Source: Pseudomonas peradeniyensis (lineage in GTDB: Bacteria > Pseudomonadota > Gammaproteobacteria > Pseudomonadales > Pseudomonadaceae). Taken from it: 64,000 bases of DNA. The first letter of the stretch is position 1, and every line of letters begins with the position of its first letter. The notes beneath the pieces are model-generated. The model had not been told where the DNA came from. It saw nothing but the letters and a program-made list of their open reading frames with translations, and made no database searches. The position numbers and the translations under genes are program-made. Below are positions 46,170-55,247 of the stretch, piece after piece. The stretch is from assembly GCF_014268935.2 (NCBI RefSeq), contig NZ_JABWRJ020000001.1:1612001-1676000 (forward strand), read 5' to 3'.

Positions 46170-48443
46170 ATGGCTAATCGACGCAAGGTACCAGGTGTTC
46201 GTAGTTACGATGGCCCCGCAGGTGGCTGGGGTGCGCTGAAAGCGACCGCGACGGCAGTGCGAGAGCAGATGGACACGCTCAAAGCACCCATCACCTTGAT
46301 GCGCACCAACCAGCCCGACGGTTTCGATTGCCCGGGATGCGCCTGGCCCGACAAGGAGCACAAGTCGACCTTCCAGTTCTGCGAGAACGGCGCCAAGGCG
46401 GTGACCTGGGAAGCGACCAACAAGCGCGTCCCACCCGAGTTCTTCGCCAATCATCCGGTGGCCACGCTGCTGCACCGCACCGACTACGAACTGGAAGACC
46501 TCGGCCGGCTGACCCATCCGATGGTCTACGACCACGCCAGCGACACCTATAAGCCGGTGGAGTGGGAACAGGCTTTCGCCCGCATTGGCGAGATCCTCCG
46601 AGGCCTGGAACCGAACCAGGTCGAGTTCTACACCTCTGGGCGTGCCTCCAACGAGGCAGCCTACCTGTACCAACTGTTCGCCCGGGCACTGGGTACCAAC
46701 AACTTCCCCGACTGTTCCAACATGTGCCACGAGCCGACCAGTGTCGGGCTACCGCGTTCCATTGGTATGGGCAAGGGCTCGGTGTCGCTGGACGACTTTG
46801 ATACCTGCGAGCTGGTGATCTCCATCGGTCACAACCCCGGCACTAATCACCCGCGGATGATGGGCACGCTGCACGAGGTGTCGCGGCGCAAGGTACCGAT
46901 CATGGTCCTGAACCCTCTGCGCGAACGGGCCCTGGAGCGCTTCGCCGATCCGCAGGACATGATTGAGATGGCCACCTACGGCTCCACCCGGATCGCCTCG
47001 ACCTACCTGCAGGTCAAGGCCGGTGGCGATGCCGCCGCGATCAAGGGGGTGATGAAGTCGCTGCTGGAGATGGAGGACTCGCTCGGCCAGGTGCTCGATT
47101 ACGAGTTTATCGAGCAGCACACCAACGGTTTCGAGGCGCTCAAGGCCGACCTACTGGCGACCACGTGGCCCGACATCGAACACGCCAGTGGCCTGAGCAA
47201 GGCCGAAATGGAAAAGGTCGCGGCGGCCTACGCCAAGTCCAACGCCACCATCGTCACCTACGGCATGGGCATAACCCAGCACAACGAGGGCACGGCCAAC
47301 GTCCGGCTGATCTGCGACCTGCTGATGTTGCGCGGCAACATCGGCAAGCCCGGTGCCGGCATCTGCCCGCTGCGTGGCCACTCCAATGTGCAGGGCAACC
47401 GTACGGTGGGTATTACAGAGAAGCCCCCGGCCGATTTCCTGAACAAGATTGAGCAGGTGCTAGGTTTCAAGCCGCCGGCAGAACATGGGCATGACTCGGT
47501 ACAGGCCATGCAGGCAATGATCGCCGGCACATCGAAGGCGCTGATCTGCCTGGGCGGCAACTTCGCCGTGGCGTTGCCCGACCCTGGCCAGTGCTTCCCT
47601 GCCATGGGCAAGCTGGATCTGAGCGTGCACATCGGTACCAAGCTCAACCGCACCCACTTGCTAGTAGGCAAGGAAACCTACTTGTTCCCCTGCCTTGGGC
47701 GCACCGAATTGGATGTGCAGAACGGTGAACGACAGTCGATCACCGTCGAGGACTCCATGTCGATGGTTCATGCCTCGGCGGGCAAGCTGAACCCCGCGTC
47801 GGAATTCCTGCGATCGGAGCCGGCCATCGTCGCCGGTATGGCCAACGCGACCCTTCCAGGCAGCCCAGTGCCTTGGCTGGAACTGGCTGCCGACTACGAT
47901 AAGATCCGCGACCTGATCGAGAAGACCTTGCCAGGCTTCGACGACTACAACGCGCGTATCCGCGAACCGGGCGGCTTCCGCATGCCGCTGCCAGCCTGCG
48001 ACCGTAAGTGGATGACCCCGTCGGGCAAGGCCGAATTCTTCGTGTTCCCGGGCCTGCACGAAGACAAGGAAGTCGACGGTGACGATGTATTGCGGTTGAT
48101 CACCCTGCGCAGCCACGACCAGTACAACACCACCATCTATGCGATGGACGACCGTTACCGTGGGGTGTTCGGTCGCCGCGACGTGCTGTTCATGAATCCC
48201 GTCGACCTGCAGGCGCGCGGCCTGGCTCACGGCGATCTGGTCGACATCGAGACCGTCAGCCATGGCCGCAAGATGCGCTACGAGCGGATCACCGCCATCG
48301 AGTACAAAATTTCCGCCGGCTCGGTGGGAGCATACTACCCCGAGGCTAACCAGCTGGTGCCGCTGGACTACATCGATGTTGACAGCGGAACGCCGTCGTA
48401 CAAGTCGGTGCCGGTGCGAGTGATGCGTTCTGAGCTCAACTAA
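46170..48443 (+). CDS. FdhF/YdeP-family molybdopterin oxidoreductase, copy 2
   Basis: A 757-residue homologue of copy 1 (34368-36692), sharing about half of its residues by eye. N-terminal cysteines C54, C57 and C71 keep the same C-x2-C-x13-C spacing with no fourth cysteine, so this is a subgroup trait rather than decay. CSNMCHEPTSVG holds the probable molybdenum ligand, and LRSHDQYNTTIYAMDDRYRGV lies in the cofactor-binding C-domain. It lacks a Tat signal and is cytoplasmic. It is divergent from cydA copy 2 and ends at a terminator. Confidence 0.88.
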   Translation: MANRRKVPGVRSYDGPAGGWGALKATATAVREQMDTLKAPITLMRTNQPDGFDCPGCAWPDKEHKSTFQFCENGAKAVTWEATNKRVPPEFFANHPVATLLHRTDYELEDLGRLTHPMVYDHASDTYKPVEWEQAFARIGEILRGLEPNQVEFYTSGRASNEAAYLYQLFARALGTNNFPDCSNMCHEPTSVGLPRSIGMGKGSVSLDDFDTCELVISIGHNPGTNHPRMMGTLHEVSRRKVPIMVLNPLRERALERFADPQDMIEMATYGSTRIASTYLQVKAGGDAAAIKGVMKSLLEMEDSLGQVLDYEFIEQHTNGFEALKADLLATTWPDIEHASGLSKAEMEKVAAAYAKSNATIVTYGMGITQHNEGTANVRLICDLLMLRGNIGKPGAGICPLRGHSNVQGNRTVGITEKPPADFLNKIEQVLGFKPPAEHGHDSVQAMQAMIAGTSKALICLGGNFAVALPDPGQCFPAMGKLDLSVHIGTKLNRTHLLVGKETYLFPCLGRTELDVQNGERQSITVEDSMSMVHASAGKLNPASEFLRSEPAIVAGMANATLPGSPVPWLELAADYDKIRDLIEKTLPGFDDYNARIREPGGFRMPLPACDRKWMTPSGKAEFFVFPGLHEDKEVDGDDVLRLITLRSHDQYNTTIYAMDDRYRGVFGRRDVLFMNPVDLQARGLAHGDLVDIETVSHGRKMRYERITAIEYKISAGSVGAYYPEANQLVPLDYIDVDSGTPSYKSVPVRVMRSELN

Positions 48444-48457
48444 ACAACGATCAAGAT

Positions 48458-48480
48458 GGGCGCATGAGGCGCCCTTTCGT
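48458..48480 (+). terminator. terminator of fdhF-like copy 2
   Basis: GGGCGC and GCGCCC pair around ATGAG and are followed by TTTCGTT, 15 nt after the stop. Confidence 0.7.
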
Positions 48481-48722
48481 TGCGCTGCCCGGCATGTCAT
48501 TCGTCGGTTAGATGTCGCGCCGTTCGGGCCTGAGTTGCGTTCGCAACTCAGGTGAACTGTTGCAGCGACAATACATCTGAAAATGCGCCTACCTACCCGT
48601 TGTGCGCCCCCAACATCCTACCTGGTGAGGCGTCGTCTTCCATCAGAGGTTGAACACGTCAGTCCGACCTGTCCGCCAACCATGGAGCTTTACGATCATG
48701 GCCACGCTCTGTGAGATCTGTA

Positions 48723-48830
48723 ATGCACATCGCCAATGTGCTCAAGCCAGCGCTGGCTCGAGGCGAGCTGAGTCTGATCGGCGCCACCACCCTCAACGAG
48801 TACCAGAAGCACATCGAGAAGTTCTCTTGT
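48723..48830 (+). pseudogene. fragment of a ClpB/ClpA-type AAA+ gene
   Basis: The frame encodes [20 protein letters not shown] and then [10 protein letters not shown], an excellent match to the conserved sensor/arginine-finger segment of ClpB-like ATPases ([10 protein letters not shown]...GATTLDEYR.YIEK). Similarity starts at about 48729 and ends abruptly at 48821. No other Clp motif is found on either side. It is a short relic of a lost gene, of ClpB or perhaps a ClpV-like type. The remaining DNA from 48481 to 48882 shows no gene. Confidence 0.65.
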
Positions 48831-48882
48831 CGTCAACATAGGGCTGGTTGCGCCCCTGGATGTTCCCGAGCTGCATCACGGG

Positions 48883-49434
48883 TCAATTTTCCGCCTCGGG
48901 CGCCCGAAATGCTTTGCTGTAGTAGCCGGACGAGTCGAAACAGCAAACCACCTTCTTGCCGGCCGCAAGCATATCGCAGGCATCCCCAATTCGCTTTTCA
49001 CGCGTCTTGAGTTGCTTCGCTGAAGTAATCCAGTGGATCCAGTCCACCCGCGCAAGGGTCGTCGTACTGTTCCAAACCTTTTGAGCCTCAGGTGTGCTTG
49101 CCAGGGCTTTCTCGAAATCCGCTGGGATATCAGGCTCGGGCTCCTTCTTCACAGGGACGAGTTCGAGGGTAACGATATCTCCAACAGCCACACCCGCCGC
49201 TTCGAGTAAATCGCTACTGACCTTCAGCCAATGGCTCAGCTGACCATCAGGCTCTAGGGTTGCCCGAAAAGGATGCCCATTGATCGTGCCTTCAACGCTC
49301 GTCCTTCCCCGCCTCGGAAGCCGTTCACTCGCGTCCCTTGGAAGAACTGCAAACGCCCACGACCTGTCATCACCGGGCTTTGCCGGACGAAGAAGCTTGG
49401 CTTCGAATCGGGACCTCGCATCGTCTGTTGCCAT
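48883..49434 (-). CDS. YdeI/OmpD-associated family protein with DUF1905 domain
   Basis: A 183-residue protein. The first half is a DUF1905-type beta domain ([23 protein letters not shown]...[18 protein letters not shown]), and the second half is a YdeI-like bacteriocin-protection/OmpD-associated domain ([20 protein letters not shown]...[21 protein letters not shown]). The biochemical role is not known. The ATG at 49434 has GGGAG 8 nt upstream. It lies 22 nt after the aminotransferase gene and may be cotranscribed. Confidence 0.78.
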   Translation of the reverse strand: MATDDARSRFEAKLLRPAKPGDDRSWAFAVLPRDASERLPRRGRTSVEGTINGHPFRATLEPDGQLSHWLKVSSDLLEAAGVAVGDIVTLELVPVKKEPEPDIPADFEKALASTPEAQKVWNSTTTLARVDWIHWITSAKQLKTREKRIGDACDMLAAGKKVVCCFDSSGYYSKAFRAPEAEN

Positions 49435-49456
49435 GGCAAGTTCTCCCACCGAGCGC

Positions 49457-50590
49457 CTAGTTCACCATCACCTCGTCCAGCGCCTGCTCAAGGGTGCTGA
49501 CCGTACGCTCGATATGGTGCAGCTTTTCGAGCCCGAACAGGCCGATGCGGAAGGTCTGGAAGTCGGCCGACTCGTCGCATTGCAACGGCACGCCGGCGGC
49601 AATCTGCAGGCCGTGGCTGGCAAACTTCTTACCGCTCTTGATATCGGCATCATCGGTGTAGCTCACCACCACGCCAGGGGCCTGAAAGCCCACTGCGGCC
49701 ACGCTCTTGATACCTTTGCGGGTCATCATTGCGCGCACCCGATCACCCAGGGCCTGTTGTTCATCGCAGACCTTGTCGAAACCGTAGGCTTGCGTCTCTT
49801 TCATCACTTCGTTGAACCGCGCGAGGGCATCGCTGGGCATGGTCGCATGGTAGGCGTGGCCGCCCTGCTCATAGGCCTGCATGATCTGAAGCCACTTCTT
49901 CAAGTCGCAGGCGAAGCTGGTGCTTTGCGTCGATTCGATGCGCTCGAGGGCCAAGGCGCTGAGCATCACCAGGGCGCAGCAAGGTGAGGCGCTCCAACCT
50001 TTCTGCGGTGCGCTGATCAGCAGGTCGACCGCGCATTTGTGCATATCAACCCAGATCGCGCCGGAGGCGATGCAGTCCAGCACGAACAGGCCACCCACCG
50101 CATGCACGGCGTCGCCCACGGCCCGCAGGTATTCATCAGGCAGGATGATCCCTGATGACGTTTCAACGTGGGGGGCGAAGACAATCTGCGGCTTCTGCGA
50201 CGCAATGGCCGCCAACACTTCGTCCAGAGGGGCCGGGGCATAGGCAGCCTGGCGCCCCGCTTCAACCGGGCGGGCTTTGAGCACCGTTGTGGCCGCCGGG
50301 ATATTGCCCATCTCAAGGATCTGGCTCCAGCGATAACTGAACCAGCCGTTGCGTATCACCAGGCATTGCTGGCCGGTGGCAAACTGCCGTGCTACCGCTT
50401 CCATACCGAAAGTGCCACTGCCCGGAACCACTGCAACCGCCTGGGCGTTGTAGACCTGTTTCAGGGTGGTTGAAATGTTCTTCATCACACCTTGAAACGA
50501 CTGGGACATGTGGTTGAGCGAGCGGTCTGTGTAGACCACCGAATACTCGACCAGCCCTTCGGGATCGATACCGGGATAGATCTTCGACAT
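49457..50590 (-). CDS. class-V aminotransferase (alanine--glyoxylate/2-aminoethylphosphonate type)
   Basis: A 377-residue PLP enzyme of the class-V group. The PLP lysine is in LISAPQKGWSASP (about K200), the aspartate in FVLDCIASGAIWVD, and the glycine-rich VVPGSGTFGMEAVARQ binds the phosphate. The pattern resembles alanine--glyoxylate and 2-aminoethylphosphonate--pyruvate transaminases; no phosphonate genes are nearby. The ATG at 50590 has AAGGA 8 nt upstream. The substrate is unknown. Confidence 0.82.
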   Translation of the reverse strand: MSKIYPGIDPEGLVEYSVVYTDRSLNHMSQSFQGVMKNISTTLKQVYNAQAVAVVPGSGTFGMEAVARQFATGQQCLVIRNGWFSYRWSQILEMGNIPAATTVLKARPVEAGRQAAYAPAPLDEVLAAIASQKPQIVFAPHVETSSGIILPDEYLRAVGDAVHAVGGLFVLDCIASGAIWVDMHKCAVDLLISAPQKGWSASPCCALVMLSALALERIESTQSTSFACDLKKWLQIMQAYEQGGHAYHATMPSDALARFNEVMKETQAYGFDKVCDEQQALGDRVRAMMTRKGIKSVAAVGFQAPGVVVSYTDDADIKSGKKFASHGLQIAAGVPLQCDESADFQTFRIGLFGLEKLHHIERTVSTLEQALDEVMVN

Positions 50591-50891
50591 GGTGCGGTTC
50601 CTTTGGCAGAGAAGTCCATGGCATCGACCCTGCCCTAAGCTATTGCAAATGACAAGATGCATCAGGCACACCGCATCGCCAGCCCGGCCCCTGCCTGACT
50701 CAAATCAGGGAAACGCCCACTGGTTGAAGTCTCAACAGCTTCCCCTGCAGTCGAGTCCCGTACTGAACATCAGAGATGTCCACTTCCTTGCCTTGCACGC
50801 AAAACTCCTTGTCCCACCCACCACTTTTTCCCTTCCCCGCCTCCACCCAAAATCCGCCCCTGACATCAATTCCCGTTCAGGAGCCCAAGCA
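50591..50891. other. divergent intergenic region
   Basis: About 300 bp between the aminotransferase and the exported cyclase. I see no repeat, hairpin or RNA gene; a CAGGAG ribosome site before the TTG at 50892 is the only clear signal. Confidence 0.4.
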
Positions 50892-51827
50892 TTGCGCTAT
50901 TTCAAACCGCTACTACTCACCCTAGCCCTGGCCACCACCGCCCAATCCACCCTGGCCGCCGACTGGCAATCCTCCCCCTATGGCCCCAACGACGAAATCG
51001 GCGCCGCCAACCTCCTCACCCCCGAGGTGGTCAAGCAAGCCATCACTCTGGTCAAGACCGGCAAGACCTACCCCCTGGCCGTCCCCGTCAGCAAGGACCT
51101 GCCCGCCTTCCGCCACCGCAGCTTCCATCTCTACAACATCCAGCCCGGCGAACAGGCCGGCCAGACCCTGGGCAAGAACAAGTTCAGCTTCAACGACGAG
51201 CTGGTCAACGGCTGGACCGGCGTCGGCACCCAGCTCAACGGCATCGGCCATATTGGTATCGACAACGTCTACTACAACGGCAACAAGGCCGCTGATTTCG
51301 TCACCGTCGAAGGCGTGACCAAGCTCGGCGTGGAGAACGTGCCGCCGATGGTCACCCGCGGCGTGGTGCTGGACATGACTGCGTACTACGGCAAGGCCAT
51401 CGTGCCGGGCGGTACGTCGTTCACCGTCAATGACATCAAGGCGGTGCTGAAACGGCAAGGCATCACCCTGCGCAAGGGCGACGTGGTGCTGTTCAACACC
51501 GGCTGGCTGGAGCTGATCGGCAAGGACAACGCGCAGTTCCTCGCCACCGAGCCAGGCATCGACCTGCCGGCGGCCGAGTGGCTGGCCGACCAGGGCATCG
51601 TTGCCTTCGGCGGCGACACCTGGGCCTCGGAGGTCTATCCGAACCCCACCGGCGAAGAGTTCCCGGTCAACCAGTTCATGCTGGCCAAGCGCGGCATCTA
51701 CAACCTGGAGCTGATCGACACCCGCGCCCTGGTACGCGACAAGGCCTTCGAGTTCCTGTTCGTGCTGGGCCAGCCGCTGTACAAGGGGGCGACGCAGGTC
51801 AATATCAACCCGGTGGCCATCTACTGA
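50892..51827 (+). CDS. exported cyclase-family (kynurenine formamidase-like) hydrolase
   Basis: A 311-residue member of the cyclase/kynurenine formamidase fold (PF04199 type). I chose the TTG at 50892: CAGGAG stands 8 nt upstream, and translation from here gives a good signal peptide (MRYFKPLLLTLALATTAQSTLA, cut before ADWQ). Earlier starts give a long low-complexity extension. The metal-site region reads GVGTQLNGIGHIGIDN instead of the classical HxGTHxDxPxH, which is the pattern of the larger subgroup, so the metal ligands differ from kynurenine formamidase. Location is periplasmic. The substrate is unknown, probably an amide, lactone or ester. Confidence 0.78.
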   Translation: MRYFKPLLLTLALATTAQSTLAADWQSSPYGPNDEIGAANLLTPEVVKQAITLVKTGKTYPLAVPVSKDLPAFRHRSFHLYNIQPGEQAGQTLGKNKFSFNDELVNGWTGVGTQLNGIGHIGIDNVYYNGNKAADFVTVEGVTKLGVENVPPMVTRGVVLDMTAYYGKAIVPGGTSFTVNDIKAVLKRQGITLRKGDVVLFNTGWLELIGKDNAQFLATEPGIDLPAAEWLADQGIVAFGGDTWASEVYPNPTGEEFPVNQFMLAKRGIYNLELIDTRALVRDKAFEFLFVLGQPLYKGATQVNINPVAIY

Positions 51828-51896
51828 TCGCCCTGCCGCGATACCGACTCATCGGGCAGGTGGAAGGGCCAGGCCGGCAGCAGCCTGGCCCGGCCT

Positions 51897-54800
51897 TCAC
51901 TTGTCCCTGTGCTGCGTGACGCCCATGAAGTCCAGGTACCTGGACAGCAGCGCCTTGTCCAGCGGCGGTGTCTTGATGCCGCTGCCCGCCAGGAAGCGGT
52001 CGGTGTTGCGCCGCTCGAAGTAGTAGGTCATCTCATAGACTTCGACCAAGGACTTGCCCGGGACCACCTCCTCCGTGAACAGGCTCAGCAGGCTGTAGAG
52101 CGGGCTGTTCTCATTGTTGCGCCAGAGCGCGAGCCAGTCGTGGAAGTGCGCCGGCTTCAGGTCCAGGTCGAAGATCTCGTTCAGGCGCACGAAGAAATCC
52201 GACACGGATAGATCGTTCACCGGGTCGGGCACCATGTGGAAGTACTGGCCGACGGCGTCCTTGTTCCTGGCGATATGGACGATGGCCTTGGCCACGAAGT
52301 CCACGGTGACCAGCTGGTCCTTGAGCCCCATGATCATCGGGTAGGTGCCCAGTGACAGGCAGCACCTCACGAAACTGCCCCACCACTGGTTCATTTCGGT
52401 GGCGCCGGTCTCACCGTTGCACATCACGAAGCCCAGGCGGATGCCGATCACCGGCAGCCCCTTCTGCCTGGCCTGCTCCAGCACGCGCTCCATGACCCAT
52501 TTGCTTCTGACGTAGTTGGTGTCACGGCAGACGACCGGCAGGTTCTGGTGAATGTCTTCGTCCTCGTACATCCAGGTCTTACCGGTGAGCAGGTAACCCC
52601 AGCTGAATACCGCCACGGTGGAGCACGCCACCAGGTACTTGAGCTTGAAGCGGGTGGCGAACTCGATGATCTGCTGGATGCCGTCGACGTTGACGGCCTT
52701 CATGATGGGGTACGGCTTGATGTAGTTGACGTTACCCCCGGTGTGGTAGACCACCTCGACCTCACTCGCAAGATCGCGGTAGGCCGCCTCCGGCAAGCCC
52801 ATACGCGCCAGCGTGAAATCGCCGACCACGGGCTTGATGCGGGGAGCCTGCTCCTCTGGCCAGGCCTGTTTGTATTTCTCGAGGGTGAACTTGATCCGGC
52901 TGATGGCATGGGTCGCGCTTTCGGCCCGCACCAGGCAATAGACCTCGGCTGTGGTCGTGTTCAGCAGCTCCAGCAGCAGGTGCGCGCCGACGAATCCGGT
53001 GGCACCGGTGAGCAACACCTTGCGCGGGTTGGCCAATACTTCGGGGTCGATCTGCGTCGGATAGTCATGATCCGCCTGCAACGAAATGTCGCCCAGCAGG
53101 ACCTGGGTCGAGATCCGCTGCTTTTCCTCGAAGGTCAGGGGCACCTGGTCGTATCGTGCCCTGACCTGCGCGGCGAGGCCCTCCAGCGTCGGGTACAGGT
53201 AGAGGTCTATCAGCGTCAGGTGCTTCCTGATCTGCGCAGGCAAGGCGGTGAGCACCCGGACCACGCCCAGTGAATGGCCGCCCAGTTCGAAGAAGTTGTC
53301 CGCAGGATCGATGTCCTGCACTTGCAGCACATGGCGCCAGATGGCTAGCAGAATCCCTTCGATGTCCTGCTCGTCAAAGCCGTCCAGCGACAATGCTTCG
53401 TCGGTGGGCATTGCCTGCAGCGCCTTTCTGTCCACCTTGCCGCTGAAAGCCAACGGCAGGCTGTCGAGGATCACGATCTTGTCCGGCACCATGTAGGTGG
53501 GCAGGGTCTTGTGCAGTGCCTTGCGGATACGGGCTTTCACCTGTAGCGCAGTTTCCCGCGTGGCGCCGCCCAGGGTCACGAAGGCCGCCAGGATGGGTTG
53601 CCCGTGCTCAGCATTCACCGCCACCACTGCGGCTTCCTTGACATCCTCGAGGACGTTGATTGCCCCCTCGATCTCCGCCGCCTCAATGCGGAACCCGCGC
53701 ACCTTGAGTTGCGTATCGTTCCTGCCGATGAACTCAAGGTTGCCGTCCGCCAGCCGCCGCACGATGTCCCCGGTCCGATAGGCGCGCAGGTTTGGCGCCC
53801 CGACGTCCGCGTCGATGAGCACGAACCTTTCGCGGGTCTGCTCCGGTTTGCCAAGGTATTCCTTGGCCAGCTGGTCTCCGCTGATGAACAGCTCCCCGGG
53901 TTCACCCACCGGCAATGGCTGTAGCGTGGCGTCGAGCACATGGAATCCCACGCCGGCCAGTGGCTTGCCGATGGTTCTGACACTCTGCCCCGGCTGGTAA
54001 GGATGGCAGGTGACCGCGATGGTGCTTTCGGTGGGGCCGTAGGCGTTGTACAGCTTCACCTTGTCCGCCCAGTACAGGAATACGTGCTCGGCGCAGGCCT
54101 CCCCGCCCACGCCGATACTGCGCAGATCGCCGATCGGCTCCTCGGTAGGCAGCGACGCCAGGATCGTCGGGGTGATCATGGTAATGACGTCGATGTGGTT
54201 GGCCCTGATGAAATCGAGCAGCGGCGCGCCCAGCACCTTGTTGTCGGGGTACAGGTACAAGCTGGCCCCCACCAGCAACGGAATCCACAGGTCCATGAAG
54301 GAGGCGTCGAAGGTATAGGAAAGCAGCTGGATGACCTTGTTCTTCGCAGACACGCCCGTGACGCCGGGGTAGTTGACGGCAAAACTGTGGACGGCACCGT
54401 GCTGGACCGCGACGCCCTTGGGCTTTCCGGTACTGCCGGAGGTGTAGATGACATAGATGAGGTCGTGCGGGGCGACTTTAACCGGCAGATTTTCAGCCGG
54501 GTGATCGGCAATCACACGCGCCTGTTCTTCCTCGGCCGGCACTACCCGCTGCCCCTGGTAACTGGAAAACTTTTCGAGTACCTGTTCAGAAGCGATCAAA
54601 AACCGCGCACCGGTGTCTTCCAGGATCAGCTCCAGACGTGCCTCGGGATAATCCGGGTCAAGCGGGACATAGGCCGCACCGGCCTTCATGACCGCGAGCA
54701 TGAACAAGGGGCGGTCAATCGACTGAACGGCACAGATCGCCACCAGCGCCCCGGGGGTGACGCCGATGTCGATCAGGTGCCTTGCAAGACGATTGGCACG

Positions 54801-54920
54801 CTCGTTGAGCGCCTGGTAGGTGACACTGTCCGTCCCATGGTAAATGGCCGTCTTCTGCGCCTGCAGTTCTGCCTGGTGTTCGAACAACTCGACGACGGTA
54901 GTTGCGTGTGCATAGTCCAT
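51897..54920 (-). CDS. adenylation-carrier-thioester reductase protein (NRPS-like/carboxylic acid reductase-like)
   Basis: A 1007-residue single-module enzyme. The adenylation domain spans about 10-505, with YTSGSTGKPKG (159-169), YNAYGPTEST (291-300), YRTGDI (381-386) and the catalytic lysine in FSGKVDRKAL. The carrier domain has S550 in DNFFELGGHS. The NAD(P)-dependent reductase domain covers about 635-1007, with GATGFVG (639-645) and YVRSKW. It should activate an acid or amino acid as an adenylate, bind it to phosphopantetheine and release it as an aldehyde or alcohol. FDAS at the D235 position suggests an alpha-amino acid. No condensation domain, phosphopantetheinyl transferase or further pathway genes are adjacent. 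Confidence 0.88.
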   Translation of the reverse strand: MDYAHATTVVELFEHQAELQAQKTAIYHGTDSVTYQALNERANRLARHLIDIGVTPGALVAICAVQSIDRPLFMLAVMKAGAAYVPLDPDYPEARLELILEDTGARFLIASEQVLEKFSSYQGQRVVPAEEEQARVIADHPAENLPVKVAPHDLIYVIYTSGSTGKPKGVAVQHGAVHSFAVNYPGVTGVSAKNKVIQLLSYTFDASFMDLWIPLLVGASLYLYPDNKVLGAPLLDFIRANHIDVITMITPTILASLPTEEPIGDLRSIGVGGEACAEHVFLYWADKVKLYNAYGPTESTIAVTCHPYQPGQSVRTIGKPLAGVGFHVLDATLQPLPVGEPGELFISGDQLAKEYLGKPEQTRERFVLIDADVGAPNLRAYRTGDIVRRLADGNLEFIGRNDTQLKVRGFRIEAAEIEGAINVLEDVKEAAVVAVNAEHGQPILAAFVTLGGATRETALQVKARIRKALHKTLPTYMVPDKIVILDSLPLAFSGKVDRKALQAMPTDEALSLDGFDEQDIEGILLAIWRHVLQVQDIDPADNFFELGGHSLGVVRVLTALPAQIRKHLTLIDLYLYPTLEGLAAQVRARYDQVPLTFEEKQRISTQVLLGDISLQADHDYPTQIDPEVLANPRKVLLTGATGFVGAHLLLELLNTTTAEVYCLVRAESATHAISRIKFTLEKYKQAWPEEQAPRIKPVVGDFTLARMGLPEAAYRDLASEVEVVYHTGGNVNYIKPYPIMKAVNVDGIQQIIEFATRFKLKYLVACSTVAVFSWGYLLTGKTWMYEDEDIHQNLPVVCRDTNYVRSKWVMERVLEQARQKGLPVIGIRLGFVMCNGETGATEMNQWWGSFVRCCLSLGTYPMIMGLKDQLVTVDFVAKAIVHIARNKDAVGQYFHMVPDPVNDLSVSDFFVRLNEIFDLDLKPAHFHDWLALWRNNENSPLYSLLSLFTEEVVPGKSLVEVYEMTYYFERRNTDRFLAGSGIKTPPLDKALLSRYLDFMGVTQHRDK

Positions 54921-55247
54921 TGCAATGTTCCTCCGTTGTGTCCGACACGTGTCTGGACGCGCTCACGCCATAAGGGGGCAATGCCTCCCTTTCATGGATC
55001 GACGTCATGAGCAAACTTGGAAACTGCAAAGGGCAAGCAAAGCCGTTCATTCCAGAGGCCGGGCTCCATGGCCTGATGTCGCGTTGGGTGTCGGTAGCCC
55101 CAGACTAGTCGAGCACGCCGCTGTCATGGACCAGAGGATTACGAAAAGGCCGAGGTTTCGACAAACGGGCAATCGATGCGCAAGAGTGCCTGTAGTGGTG
55201 AACCCAGCGGCCATCCAAGGAGCGTGGGACCTTGAACATCAAGCCCC
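54921..55247. other. intergenic region upstream of the NRPS-like gene
   Basis: A 327-bp gap with the 10-bp palindrome GACACGTGTC (54944-54953), 24 nt upstream of the NRPS-like start, a possible operator. I see no gene, tRNA or terminator in the rest. Confidence 0.4.
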
